NCBI GenBank assembly: GCA_949285075.1
Contig: CASDXF010000005.1
Coordinates: 1 to 64,000 of the forward strand
Reading direction: 5' to 3'
DNA: 64,000 nt
Origin: an uncultured Bacteroides sp.
GTDB lineage: Bacteria; Bacteroidota; Bacteroidia; Bacteroidales; Bacteroidaceae
Shown one piece after another: positions 19,033-28,365 of the stretch. Each line of letters starts with the position of its first letter. Position 1 is the first letter of the stretch. The position numbers and the translations under genes were made by a program. Under the pieces are notes generated by a model. That model saw nothing but the letters and a program-made list of their open reading frames with translations. It was not told the origin of the DNA and did no database searches.

Positions 19033-21825
19033 ATGAAAAAAAGTTTATTAAAAGTCTGTGCGCTCACGCTCCTTTTATGTGGGACGTACGCCTGTCAGCC
19101 GAAAAACGGCATGACCCAATCTTTAGCGGGAGAATGGAGTTTCGCTTTAGACAGTAACAATGTGGGTGAAAAGGAAAACTGGGCAGCACAGCCTTTACAA
19201 GAACACGTCAATCTGCCCGGCTCTCTGCAAGAACAAGGCAAAGGTTTTGATGTGAGTGTAAATACGCCGTGGACAGGGCACGTAGCTGACCGGTCGTGGT
19301 ACGATGCGCCTGAATACGAAAAGTATCGGCAACCCGGAAACATTAAAGTCCCGTTCTGGCTGAATCCGGACAAACATTACGTAGGGGTGGCATGGTATCA
19401 AAAAGAAATTGAAATTCCTGAATCATGGAACGGGAAGCGCATCCAATTCGAGTTTGAACGTACTCACTGGGAAACTACGCTTTATATTGACGGCAAAGAG
19501 ATAGCACATCAAGATGCGTTACAAGTGCCTCACAGATACACACTTTCCTCCCTGAATCCCGGTAAACATTTGCTCTCATTGAGGGTAGACAACCAGATGC
19601 ACATTGATGTAGGCTCCAATGCGCACAGTGTATCAGACCACACACAAAGCAATTGGAACGGAGTGATTGGCAAAATCTGCATGACCGCTCTTCCCGCAAT
19701 GGACATTGAGCACATACAAGTATATCCAGACGCAAAGGCAAAAAAGGCGGACGTAAAGATATATTTAGGCGGGAAGTTAGAAAACGGCAACTTATCGCTA
19801 AATGTCCGCTTCAAAGGCGAGTCCGTAATGAAGAAAGATATCGAAGTCAACGCCGATGCAGGAAATTGTGTAGAGACTACCCTAGAATGGGATGATATAA
19901 AACTATGGTCAGAGTTCACGCCTAACGTTTATAAGTTAAACGCCGTACTGTCTTGTGCTGACGGAATAAGCGAAAAAGAGACCGATTTCGGATTTCGGGA
20001 CTTAAAAGTAAATGGCACATATTTCGACATTAACGGCCGTCGGCTTTTCCTCAGAGGAACCTTAGAATGCTGCGTCTTTCCGAAAACCGGTTACCCGGCG
20101 ATGGATAAAGAGTATTGGACGAAGATTTATACTACTTGTAAGGCATACGGTTTGAATCATGTCCGCTTCCATTCTTGGTGTCCTCCCGCCGCAGCTTTCG
20201 AGGCGGCCGATAGCCTCGGAATCTATCTTCAAGTGGAGTGTGGAGGATGGACATGTGTAGGCGACGGACATCGACAGGATGAATGGCTCATTAAAGAAAG
20301 TGACCGCATCATAAAAGAATACGGAAATCATCCCTCCTTTTGCCTATTGGCTTACGGTAACGAACCGTCAGGAAGCAATCAGGCTACTTATTTGAATAAT
20401 CTAGTACTCCACTGGAAACAAACTGATGGCAGAAGGCTTTACACTAGTGCCGCCGGATGGCCGCAGATTCCAGATGCGGACTATTTTAATACAGACAGAC
20501 CGCGCATCGGAGGTATCGGGCGAATACAAAACATATTGAATATTTATAGTCCGCGTACCGACTACGACTTTAGGGAGTCCATACTGACGGACCTTCCGGT
20601 GGTCAGTCATGAGGTGGGACAATGGTGCGTATATCCCGACTTCAAGGAGATAGACAAATATACCGGAGTACTGAAAGCCAAGAACTTTGAGATTTTCAAA
20701 GAGACGTTAAACGAAAAGGGATTAGGAGACATGGCCGAGAAGTTTCTCTACGCATCAGGACGCTTACAGACTTTATGTTATAAAATGGATATAGAAGCCG
20801 CCTTACGCACGCCGGGATTCGCAGGATTCCAACTATTGGACTTGCATGATTTTCCGGGGCAAGGAACCGCTTTAGTTGGTGTCCTGAATCCGTTCTGGGA
20901 AAGTAAAGGATATGTAGACGACAAGGAATACAGTCAGTTCTGTAACCAAACCGTACCACTAGCAAGAATGGCTAAATTGGTGTGGACTAACAACGAGCAG
21001 CTTAAGGCAGAAATCGAGTTTGCTCACTTTGGAGAAAAAGCGATAGAAGACGCTACCGTCGTATGGAGCATTGAGAATCAAGATGGCCATGAAGTGAAAT
21101 CCGGTTCTTTCAAGACCAACCTGCCCATTGGAAACGGGATAAAGGTGGGTAGTGTCGAATGTCCGTTGGACGACTTTACCGACGCGACACAATTAACACT
21201 GAAAGTAAGCGTAAAAGATACACCAATAACCAACAACTGGCATGTGTGGGTATATCCTTCTGAGAAAAAGGCTATCGACAAAAAGCCGTTCGTTACCCAT
21301 GATCTCAATACGGCCATCGCAAAGCTGAATCAAGGAGAAAACGTACTGTTCCTTTCTTATGGGAAAGTTGCTCCGGAAAAAGGAGGAGATATACGTACTG
21401 CGTTTACACCTATCTTCTGGAATACGGCGTGGACAAATAACGCTCCTCCACAAACATTAGGCTTCTTATGCGACCCTAAACATCCTGCTTTCTCTGCATT
21501 CCCCAACGACGGGTATTCAGATTTCCAATGGAAAGAACTTGCAGTTAACTGCAACGCGATGATAATGGATGATTTCCCGCATGAATTCCGCCCGTTGGTC
21601 TATATCATCGATGACTGGTTCAAGAATCGTAAACTAGGTATGCTCTTTGAGGGCAAGGTCGGTCAAGGTAAACTGATGGTTTGCAGCGCCGATTTAGAAA
21701 GTGATTTGGAGAACAGGCCTTCTGTAGCGCAGTTTAAACAAAGCATTATGGAATATATGGCTTCAGGTGAGTTTAATCCTCAAAACAAAATCGACTTACA
21801 GATTCTACGAAACATTTTTAAATGA
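19033..21825 (+). CDS. GH2 family glycoside hydrolase, AT-rich copy
   Basis: A lipoprotein glycoside hydrolase of 930 residues with lipobox TYAC (Cys21). The jelly-roll N-terminal domain (about 30-200, 'VPFWLNPDKHYVGVAWYQKEIEIP') is followed by an Ig-like domain and a TIM barrel. Glu444 in 'AYGNEPS' is the acid/base and Glu527 in 'SHEVGQW' the nucleophile. A C-terminal region (about 640-930) is shared with the next gene. Specificity cannot be told; beta-galactosidase or beta-glucuronidase-like activity is possible. It is a tandem paralogue of the gene at 21893, roughly three-quarters identical by eye, with AT-rich codon choice. It is the last gene of the AT-rich block. Confidence 0.88.
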   Translation: MKKSLLKVCALTLLLCGTYACQPKNGMTQSLAGEWSFALDSNNVGEKENWAAQPLQEHVNLPGSLQEQGKGFDVSVNTPWTGHVADRSWYDAPEYEKYRQPGNIKVPFWLNPDKHYVGVAWYQKEIEIPESWNGKRIQFEFERTHWETTLYIDGKEIAHQDALQVPHRYTLSSLNPGKHLLSLRVDNQMHIDVGSNAHSVSDHTQSNWNGVIGKICMTALPAMDIEHIQVYPDAKAKKADVKIYLGGKLENGNLSLNVRFKGESVMKKDIEVNADAGNCVETTLEWDDIKLWSEFTPNVYKLNAVLSCADGISEKETDFGFRDLKVNGTYFDINGRRLFLRGTLECCVFPKTGYPAMDKEYWTKIYTTCKAYGLNHVRFHSWCPPAAAFEAADSLGIYLQVECGGWTCVGDGHRQDEWLIKESDRIIKEYGNHPSFCLLAYGNEPSGSNQATYLNNLVLHWKQTDGRRLYTSAAGWPQIPDADYFNTDRPRIGGIGRIQNILNIYSPRTDYDFRESILTDLPVVSHEVGQWCVYPDFKEIDKYTGVLKAKNFEIFKETLNEKGLGDMAEKFLYASGRLQTLCYKMDIEAALRTPGFAGFQLLDLHDFPGQGTALVGVLNPFWESKGYVDDKEYSQFCNQTVPLARMAKLVWTNNEQLKAEIEFAHFGEKAIEDATVVWSIENQDGHEVKSGSFKTNLPIGNGIKVGSVECPLDDFTDATQLTLKVSVKDTPITNNWHVWVYPSEKKAIDKKPFVTHDLNTAIAKLNQGENVLFLSYGKVAPEKGGDIRTAFTPIFWNTAWTNNAPPQTLGFLCDPKHPAFSAFPNDGYSDFQWKELAVNCNAMIMDDFPHEFRPLVYIIDDWFKNRKLGMLFEGKVGQGKLMVCSADLESDLENRPSVAQFKQSIMEYMASGEFNPQNKIDLQILRNIFK

Positions 21826-21892
21826 AAATGTAGCTTTTCAAGATTTAGCCGTAATATTGTAGCCAAATAATATTGAACTAACAGATTTACTT

Positions 21893-24682
21893 ATGAAAAG
21901 AGATTTACTAAAACTCAGCGCTTTCATGCTTCTGCTGTGCGGAGCGTACGCCTGCCAGACCAAAAGCGAGAGTCGCTCGTTGGCCGGAGAATGGAGTTTC
22001 GCTTTAGACAGCAGCGACGTGGGTATACAGGAGAACTGGGCGGCAAAGCGGTTGGAAGAGCGGGTCAAGCTGCCCGGCTCGCTGCAAGCGCAAGGTAAAG
22101 GATTTGACGTAAGCGTCAATACGCCGTGGACGGGACACGTGGCGGACCGGTCATGGTACGAGGCGCCCGAGTACGAGAAGTACCGCCAACCGGGAAACAT
22201 GAAGGTTCCGTTCTGGCTGAATCCCGACAAGCACTACGTAGGGGTGGCGTGGTATCAGAAGGAAGTGGAGATTCCCGAGTCATGGAAGGGCAAGCGGGTG
22301 CAGTTCGAGTTTGAGCGTACCCACTGGGAAACGACGCTCTACATTGATGGCGAGAGGATAGGCCATTTGGATGCGCTGCAAGTGCCTCACAGATACACGC
22401 TCGCCTCTCTAACGCCCGGAAAGCACCTGTTGGCCCTGAGGGTGGACAATCGGGTGAACATCGACGTGGGCTCCAATGCGCACAGCGTATCGGACCACAC
22501 GCAGACCAACTGGAACGGGGTGATAGGGGAGATAACCATGAAAGCGCTCCCCTCCTTCTCCATCGACAACGTGCAGATATATCCCGACCTGAAGGACCAG
22601 AAGGCGCTCGTAAAAGTCTATCTTGACGGAAAACCAGACAAGGCCGACTTGTCGCTGAACGTATCCTTCGACGGAAAATCCGTACTGAAGAAAAGCGTCA
22701 AGGTGACTCCCGACGACGGGGAGTGCGTGGAGACTACTCTCGTGTGGGACGGCGAAGTGAAGCCGTGGTCGGAGTTCACGCCAAACGTCTACCGCTTGCA
22801 GGCCGTACTGGACTCTCCGGACGGGGTGAGCGAGGAAACGGTGGAGTTCGGCTTCCGCGACTTCAAGACCGACGGCACTCACTTCACCATCAACGGTCGG
22901 CCGACCTTCCTCCGGGGTACACTGGAGTGCTGCATCTTCCCCATGACCGGCTATCCGGCTATGGACAACGCCTATTGGGCGAAAATCTATTCCACTTGCA
23001 AGAAATACGGGCTGAACCACGTCCGTTTCCACTCTTGGTGTCCGCCGGAAGCCGCTTTCCATATGGCCGACAGCATTGGCATCTATCTTCAGGTCGAGTG
23101 TGGGGGATGGGCCTTAGTGGGCGACGGACTTCCTCAGGACACTTGGTTTAAGAAGGAGAGCGAACGCATCCTGAAAGAGTACGGCAACCATCCGTCATTC
23201 TGCATGATGGCCTACGGCAATGAGCCGGGAGGAGGCAATCAGGGGAACTATCTGCGCGGCCTCGTCAACCACTGGAAGCGGGAGGATAGCAGAAGGCTGT
23301 ACACCAACTCCGCCGGATGGCCGTACATCTCGGACGCGGATTACTTCAATACGCCTAACCCGCGCATCGGAGGTGCGCCGAACAGCATCCTCAACACATC
23401 CATCCCGAGGACAGACTACGACCATCAGCGGAATGTAGGGCGAGACATGCCGACGGTAAGCCACGAGATAGGACAATACTGCGTATATCCTGACTTTAAG
23501 GAGATTGACCAGTACACGGGATTCCTGAAGGCCAAGAACTTTGAGATATTCAGGGAGACGCTGAACGAGAAGGGACTGGGCGACATGGCCGAGAAGTTCC
23601 TCTACGCCTCGGGCCGCCTGCAAACGCTGTGCTACAAGTCGGAGATAGAGATGGCCCTGCGGACGGTGAATCTGGGCGGATTCCAACTGCTCGACCTGCA
23701 CGACTTCCCCGGTCAGGGAACCGCTTTAGTCGGGGTGCTGAACGCCCTTTGGGGGAACAAGGGATACGTGGACGAGAAAGAGTACAGCCAGTTCTGCAAC
23801 CGGATTGTCCCGTTGGCGAGGATACACAAGCAGGTGCTGACCAACAACGAACGGCTAACGGCCGACATCGAGTTCTCCCAATACGGAGAGAAGCCGCTGA
23901 AGGACGTGACCGTGACGTGGAAGCTCACGAACAAGAAGGGAGAGACCGTGAAGGCGGACTCCACCAAGTGTGACTTGCCGATTGGAGGCGGAATAAGGGT
24001 AGGCAGCATCGACTGGCCGATGAACATGTGCGCCGACCCCGAACAGCTCACGCTGACCGTGGCCGTGGAGAACACGGACATCACCAACAGCTGGCACGTA
24101 TGGGTATATCCGTCCGAGAAGAAGAAAATCGACAAGGAGCCGTTCGTCACCCATGACCTGAACGCCGCCATCGCCCGGCTGAATCAGGGAGAAAACGTGC
24201 TCCTCCTCTCCTACGGAAAGGTAGCTCCGGAGAAGGGCGGCGACACCAACGTGGCGTTCACTCCCATCTTCTGGAATACGGCGTGGAGCGGCCATCAGCC
24301 TCCCCACACGCTAGGCTTCCTTTGCGACCCGTCTCATCCGGCGTTCGCTTCCTTCCCCAACGACGGCTACTCGGACTTCCAGTGGAAGGACCTCGCCGTG
24401 AAGTGCAATGCGATGGTGATGGACGACTTCCCGCACGAGTTCCGCCCGTTGGTCTACATCATCGACGACTGGTTCAAGAACCGCAAGCTCGGTATGCTCT
24501 TCGAGGGCAAAGTAGGCAACGGCAAACTGATGGTGTGCAGCTCCGATTTGGAAAGCGACTTGGACAACAGGCCTTCCGTGGCGCAATTCAAGCAAAGCGT
24601 CATGGAGTACATGGCTTCCGACAAGTTCAACCCCCAGAACGAGATAGACGTTAACACGCTAAGAGGCATATTCACAAGATAA
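21893..24682 (+). CDS. GH2 family glycoside hydrolase, GC-rich copy
   Basis: A lipoprotein of 929 residues with lipobox AYAC (Cys about 21). It is co-linear with the preceding gene: Glu444 in 'AYGNEPG' is the acid/base and Glu525 in 'SHEIGQY' the nucleophile. Codon choice is markedly GC-richer than in its neighbour although the proteins are close, so the two copies have different recent histories. A strong intrinsic terminator follows (24702-24750), closing the locus. Both copies keep their catalytic residues and appear functional. Small differences around the active-site loop (about residues 455-520) could tune specificity. Confidence 0.88.
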   Translation: MKRDLLKLSAFMLLLCGAYACQTKSESRSLAGEWSFALDSSDVGIQENWAAKRLEERVKLPGSLQAQGKGFDVSVNTPWTGHVADRSWYEAPEYEKYRQPGNMKVPFWLNPDKHYVGVAWYQKEVEIPESWKGKRVQFEFERTHWETTLYIDGERIGHLDALQVPHRYTLASLTPGKHLLALRVDNRVNIDVGSNAHSVSDHTQTNWNGVIGEITMKALPSFSIDNVQIYPDLKDQKALVKVYLDGKPDKADLSLNVSFDGKSVLKKSVKVTPDDGECVETTLVWDGEVKPWSEFTPNVYRLQAVLDSPDGVSEETVEFGFRDFKTDGTHFTINGRPTFLRGTLECCIFPMTGYPAMDNAYWAKIYSTCKKYGLNHVRFHSWCPPEAAFHMADSIGIYLQVECGGWALVGDGLPQDTWFKKESERILKEYGNHPSFCMMAYGNEPGGGNQGNYLRGLVNHWKREDSRRLYTNSAGWPYISDADYFNTPNPRIGGAPNSILNTSIPRTDYDHQRNVGRDMPTVSHEIGQYCVYPDFKEIDQYTGFLKAKNFEIFRETLNEKGLGDMAEKFLYASGRLQTLCYKSEIEMALRTVNLGGFQLLDLHDFPGQGTALVGVLNALWGNKGYVDEKEYSQFCNRIVPLARIHKQVLTNNERLTADIEFSQYGEKPLKDVTVTWKLTNKKGETVKADSTKCDLPIGGGIRVGSIDWPMNMCADPEQLTLTVAVENTDITNSWHVWVYPSEKKKIDKEPFVTHDLNAAIARLNQGENVLLLSYGKVAPEKGGDTNVAFTPIFWNTAWSGHQPPHTLGFLCDPSHPAFASFPNDGYSDFQWKDLAVKCNAMVMDDFPHEFRPLVYIIDDWFKNRKLGMLFEGKVGNGKLMVCSSDLESDLDNRPSVAQFKQSVMEYMASDKFNPQNEIDVNTLRGIFTR

Positions 24683-24701
24683 AAGCCCGCCTAAAGACAG
24701 T

Positions 24702-24750
24702 AAAGAACCATAGCTTATCCCTAAAACGGATTCGCTATGGTTCTTTTTTA
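24702..24750 (+). terminator. Intrinsic terminator of the glycan-use operon
   Basis: The 13-base arms AAAGAACCATAGC (24702-24714) and GCTATGGTTCTTT (24734-24746) form a perfect stem. The right arm runs straight into a T-tract. It lies 20 bases after the stop of the last GH2 gene. Confidence 0.9.
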
Positions 24751-24907
24751 TTCCGATTTATTCCAAATCGGTCATCAGAAAAAAACTTTATCATCCTGCC
24801 TGATAAACGACCGCCCCGCCATTTCGATAACAATAAGAAGCCATTCTCGGAAATCACGAGCGAAGCGCCTTATTGTCAGCGCTTTGACTCCAGTTCGAGA
24901 AACAGCC

Positions 24908-24988
24908 CTATTTCTCGTGAGCCGCCGCCCTGTTTCTCGTAAGCCGTAGGGCTGTTTCTCATGAGCCGTAGGGCAGTCTGACAAAAGG
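24908..24988 (+). repeat. 22-bp tandem repeat array, site B (3 units plus end)
   Basis: The units are 24908-24929, 24930-24951 and 24952-24973, with the core TTTCTCGTGAGCCGTAGG. They are followed by a 15-base end, CAGTCTGACAAAAGG (24974-24988), similar to the ends at sites D and G. It lies in the 388-base gap between the GH2 terminator and the end of the convergent GH106-like gene. The remainder of that gap shows no gene. Confidence 0.88.
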
Positions 24989-25070
24989 AAAAGGATTAAT
25001 ATGGATTTCCCTCATCGCGGAAGATGAAATAACGGTCAACGCCACGCGCTGACACGAACAAGGACGGCCT

Positions 25071-27209
25071 TCAACGATCGCCGACAATAAATATGGAAGC
25101 GTTGGAAGGCAAGTCCACCCGTACTCGGGTCACCCCCTCGGCGTAGCTATACTCTGCCTTCACCGTCTCGCCCGTATGCGGATTCAGCAGCCGGGGCGTT
25201 ATCTTCCCTCTTAGCGACACTTCGGCCTGATAGGAGAGAGGCTTCAGGTTCGCCAGATAGTAGACGTGCTGATTTCCGGCCACCTTGTGGATATAGTTCA
25301 GCTCCTTGCCCGGAGCGAACGCTACATCGGGCGTATAGCGGCGGGCCGTCAGGACGGCGCGCAGGGCCGACGGACTCAGGCGCTCGACGTAGCTTGCCCC
25401 TCTCGCCAACATGCGCTTGACAAGGGCCTTCACTTCCGTGTCTTTTCCCTTCTCTACCGACTTCTCCGGGAGCCGTGTCGTGAAAATCACCTGCCCTCCT
25501 TTTCGTTGGAAAGCCGCTATCTTCTTCAGGTTGGCTAAGGAGACCGTCTTCACGGCCGGAAGGATGACCGTATGGAACGTCTCCTCGTTTATCTTGTTCT
25601 TCATTACCAGTCCGTTCCCCTTCACCTTGCATTTCTCGGCCAACACTTCCGGGTGCAGATAGGTAAAATCGCTCCCCAACGTATCCGTCAGCAGGGCCGA
25701 AACGCGGGTGTAGTCGGTATCCGGCATGCGGACGCCACCCTCGTAGAATCCCAGTTTCCCGTCTAAGTAATGTTCTCCCTGTAAGGTCTCAATCGGATAG
25801 AGCACGGCGATGTCGGCCACATGACGGCCTTCCCGTTGCAGGACGTAGTTGAGGCGAGACAGAAACTTGTTCAGACCCGGCAGGGAGTCGCGGTACAGCG
25901 GATTGCGCCACGACAGCTCCGGCAGGAAAGTCACCTGCCTATCGTTGTACCACACGGCGTGCGGAATCAGCTTGTTCACGCCCTTCGTGTACTGCTCCAT
26001 CGCGATGCGGTACAGCTCGCCGACGCTCAGGTTGCCCATCGCGCCGTAAGTCTCGGACATGACCTCCCGCTTGTCCCAGTTGTAGACCGCCGAGGAAATC
26101 ACCTTGTAGAAGCGTTCCGTAGGCCGCCCTCCCCCTATCTTGTCGATTCCCGGCAGGTCGATGTACTTGCACCACAGCATCAGGTCGCCCGAGACGCTGA
26201 CCGGATTCTCGATTTCCTCTTGGTCTTGATGGCCCGTGGCGTGGATGCCGTGAGCCGTGGCCCACTCCTGAACGGTCTTCATGAATCCCTCGGCGTACAG
26301 TCGCGAGCGGAAGCCAAACAGACGGTTGCGGGCGAACTGCGTCTCTTGGCCTATGTCATACCACAGGGCCGGATAGAGCAGCTCGGGCGACTCTCCGTAG
26401 ACGGCCTCGTACTTATCGTTGAACGCTTCGGTCCACATGCGCCCCTGCGCACGGTACATCGTAGGCTCGTCGAAGAATGTCTCCGTAATGACGTTCCCGA
26501 AATACTCGCCGAACCGGTCGTAATAAGCCTGATGGGTCTCCTTGACGAACAGCCTTACCGCCTCCGGGCTCAGGTAATCCACGTTCGGGTCGCCGTCCTT
26601 CACGCAGACGAAAAGCATCACTTTCCACGCGCCGCCGGGCACTTGCCATCTCAGCCGCTCGCCCTGAACGTACGGACGCAGGGAGCGTCGCTCTCCCGTC
26701 AGCGTATCCATCGCTACCGCGGCCATCAGCTTTCCCTCCGGCAGCTCCGCTTCAAACAGCGGGGCCTCAGCGGGATATTCCATCTTGTCCAACCGCTTCA
26801 CCGTCCGGTCGGGGTACTTGTTCATGAACCGTGGCACGCCGTCACCGTTAATCGCCCCCATGCTGCCGCTCGGGAATCCGTACTCGTCGTACAGCGACAT
26901 GGTAGCCCCCAACGACTTGGCCTCCTCCACGACAGCCCCGTAACGGTCGAAATACGCGTCCGACAGATACTCTGGCTTAAAGTCTCCACCGAAAGGAAGA
27001 ATGCCGCACCCTCCGTAACCATCACGCTGAATCATCTGCCTGAACTGGTTTATCAGCTCGTTTCTCTCCACGGCGGTATTGTTCCAGAACCAAAGGGGGA
27101 CGGGCCTGTACTTGCTATCCGGCTCCATAAAGCGCTTCTCGTCTATCTGCGCCATCGCCACCTCCGACAATAACGGCAAAAGCAACAGCAATTTACTCCA
27201 ACTTTTCAT
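25071..27209 (-). CDS. GH106-like glycosyl hydrolase (alpha-L-rhamnosidase related)
   Basis: A secreted protein of 712 residues with a signal peptide ending near AMA-Q (residue 20). The N-terminal part reads 'YRPVPLWFWNN', 'GCGILPFGGDFKPEYLSD' and 'LYDEYGFPSG', and is followed by 'ITETFFDEPTMY'. These are the pattern of the GH106-related hydrolases of Bacteroidetes. It is shorter than the approximately 1100-residue GH106 rhamnosidases because large C-terminal domains are missing. Candidate acidic residues sit in 'DEYG' and 'FFDEP'. It is on the opposite strand to the glycan locus, alone, with repeat arrays at both ends. It could remove terminal rhamnose from the same glycan, but this is inference. 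Confidence 0.6.
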   Translation of the reverse strand: MKSWSKLLLLLPLLSEVAMAQIDEKRFMEPDSKYRPVPLWFWNNTAVERNELINQFRQMIQRDGYGGCGILPFGGDFKPEYLSDAYFDRYGAVVEEAKSLGATMSLYDEYGFPSGSMGAINGDGVPRFMNKYPDRTVKRLDKMEYPAEAPLFEAELPEGKLMAAVAMDTLTGERRSLRPYVQGERLRWQVPGGAWKVMLFVCVKDGDPNVDYLSPEAVRLFVKETHQAYYDRFGEYFGNVITETFFDEPTMYRAQGRMWTEAFNDKYEAVYGESPELLYPALWYDIGQETQFARNRLFGFRSRLYAEGFMKTVQEWATAHGIHATGHQDQEEIENPVSVSGDLMLWCKYIDLPGIDKIGGGRPTERFYKVISSAVYNWDKREVMSETYGAMGNLSVGELYRIAMEQYTKGVNKLIPHAVWYNDRQVTFLPELSWRNPLYRDSLPGLNKFLSRLNYVLQREGRHVADIAVLYPIETLQGEHYLDGKLGFYEGGVRMPDTDYTRVSALLTDTLGSDFTYLHPEVLAEKCKVKGNGLVMKNKINEETFHTVILPAVKTVSLANLKKIAAFQRKGGQVIFTTRLPEKSVEKGKDTEVKALVKRMLARGASYVERLSPSALRAVLTARRYTPDVAFAPGKELNYIHKVAGNQHVYYLANLKPLSYQAEVSLRGKITPRLLNPHTGETVKAEYSYAEGVTRVRVDLPSNASIFIVGDR

Positions 27210-27370
27210 GACTCGTATGATGAATGATTATCGGACAAAAATAAGCGTTAGCGGGCGATTGTCCATTACAAATAATGACTAATATCTTTTATTTTTTGAC
27301 AGAAGCCCGCATTCCTCCGGGAGCTGTATGGAACGGTCTGGCGGCGGTTCATTGCCGGCCCTATTCCCGG

Positions 27371-27463
27371 CCCGTGAGCCGCCGCCTTACGGCTCGCGAG
27401 GGACAGCCCTACGGCTCGCGAGAAATAGCCCTTTCCATCACGAAAGATAGGGCGAGCTGAGAA
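27371..27463. repeat. 22-bp repeat array, site C (mixed orientation)
   Basis: Units of the dispersed 22-bp family appear here partly in the reverse sense (CTACGGCTCGCGAGAAATAG), with neighbours that are truncated. The array ends in GGCGAGCTGAGAA, similar to the terminal pieces of sites B, D and G. It lies in the 369-base gap between the start of the GH106-like gene and the rubrerythrin terminator. Nothing else is recognisable there. Confidence 0.75.
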
Positions 27464-27498
27464 TTGGGGTATCGGGAACTGAAAATTAGGAGGGGATA

Positions 27499-27536
27499 CA
27501 AAAAACCGCCACTGACAAATGACTTGCCAATGGCGG
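27499..27536 (-). terminator. Intrinsic terminator of rubrerythrin
   Basis: On the minus strand CCGCCATTGGCA pairs with TGTCAGTGGCGG and is followed by TTTTTTG. It begins about 40 bases after the stop codon at 27579. Confidence 0.88.
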
Positions 27537-27578
27537 AAACTCACAAGTAAATTAAAAAAGCTCGACGCAAAAAGTCCG

Positions 27579-28157
27579 TCAATAGTTCTCCTTCTTTACC
27601 TCGAAGTAGGCTTGCGGATGCAGGCACGCCGGACAAACCTCGGGGGCCTCCTTGCCTACCGTAATGTAACCGCAGTTGCGGCACTGCCATACCACCTCGC
27701 CTTCCTTAGCGAACACGCTCATCTTCTCGATGTTGTTCACGAACGCCAGATAGCGCTCCTCGTGTCCCTTCTCGGCCACGGCGATGTTGCGGTACATGGC
27801 CGCAATAGCCGGGAAGCCTTCCTCCTCGGCCACGTCAGCGAAGTGGGGATAGTCCGCCGACCACTCCTCGTGCTCGCCCGCGGCGGCGGCGCGCAGGTTC
27901 TCCAGCGTCGTGCCGATTACGCCGGCCGGATAGCTGGCCGTAATCTCCACCATGCCCCCTTCGAGAAACTTGAACATGCGCTTGGCGTGCTCCTTCTCTT
28001 GGTCGGCCGTTTCCGTAAAGATGGCGGAAATCTGCTCATAGCCTTCCTTCTTGGCCACGCTAGCGAAGTAAGTATAACGCATTCTCGCCTGCGACTCTCC
28101 GGCGAAAGAGGTCAACAGATTTTTCTCTGTACGGGTTCCTTTGATACTTTTAGTCAT
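27579..28157 (-). CDS. rbr: Rubrerythrin
   Basis: A cytoplasmic peroxide-reducing non-haem iron protein of 192 residues that protects this anaerobe from oxidative stress. The N-terminal four-helix bundle carries the diiron ligands ('GESQARMRY', 'DQEKEHAKR', 'EKGHEERY'). The C-terminus has a rubredoxin-like iron site with CxxC pairs ('CRNCG', 'CPACL'). The open frame runs up to a TTG at 28202, but the start must be the ATG at 28157 because the promoter element at 28200-28207 covers the upstream codons. Electron donors are not encoded here. Confidence 0.95.
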   Translation of the reverse strand: MTKSIKGTRTEKNLLTSFAGESQARMRYTYFASVAKKEGYEQISAIFTETADQEKEHAKRMFKFLEGGMVEITASYPAGVIGTTLENLRAAAAGEHEEWSADYPHFADVAEEEGFPAIAAMYRNIAVAEKGHEERYLAFVNNIEKMSVFAKEGEVVWQCRNCGYITVGKEAPEVCPACLHPQAYFEVKKENY

Positions 28158-28199
28158 AATTCTTTCTATTTTTATCGTTACTATTTGTCTATTACAACA

Positions 28200-28207
28200 C
28201 AAAGATA
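28200..28207 (-). promoter_or_regulatory. Promoter -7 element for rubrerythrin
   Basis: Reads TATCTTTG on the minus strand (TAnnTTTG), about 43 bases upstream of the ATG at 28157. It fixes the start and shares the 210-base divergent gap with the SulP promoter. Confidence 0.6.
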
Positions 28208-28304
28208 GGCTTTTTGTTCACAACAAAACTTTTTTCCCAACGGAAAACACGTCCGGCGAAGAAGCATTTTTAACAAGTTATCAGCGTATATTATCTTTTT
28301 TATC

Positions 28305-28312
28305 TAATTTTG
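28305..28312 (+). promoter_or_regulatory. Promoter -7 element for the SulP gene
   Basis: Reads TAATTTTG (TAnnTTTG), 53 bases before the ATG at 28366. It excludes the upstream in-frame starts of the long open frame that begins at 28141. Confidence 0.6.
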
Positions 28313-28365
28313 CAACCTCTATTTTACAAAAGGAACTATTAACAGATACAAACAAACGCATAAGC

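Noticed and set aside
25821..27173. Long open frame antisense to the GH106-like gene (plus strand)
   Set aside because: It is fully overlapped by a gene with clear homology; in GC-rich codons the opposite strand stays open by chance, and its translation is Arg/His/Val-rich without domains.
28141..28365. Extended N-terminus of the SulP transporter
   Set aside because: The extension overlaps two promoter elements and has no SulP-like sequence; the family begins at 28366.
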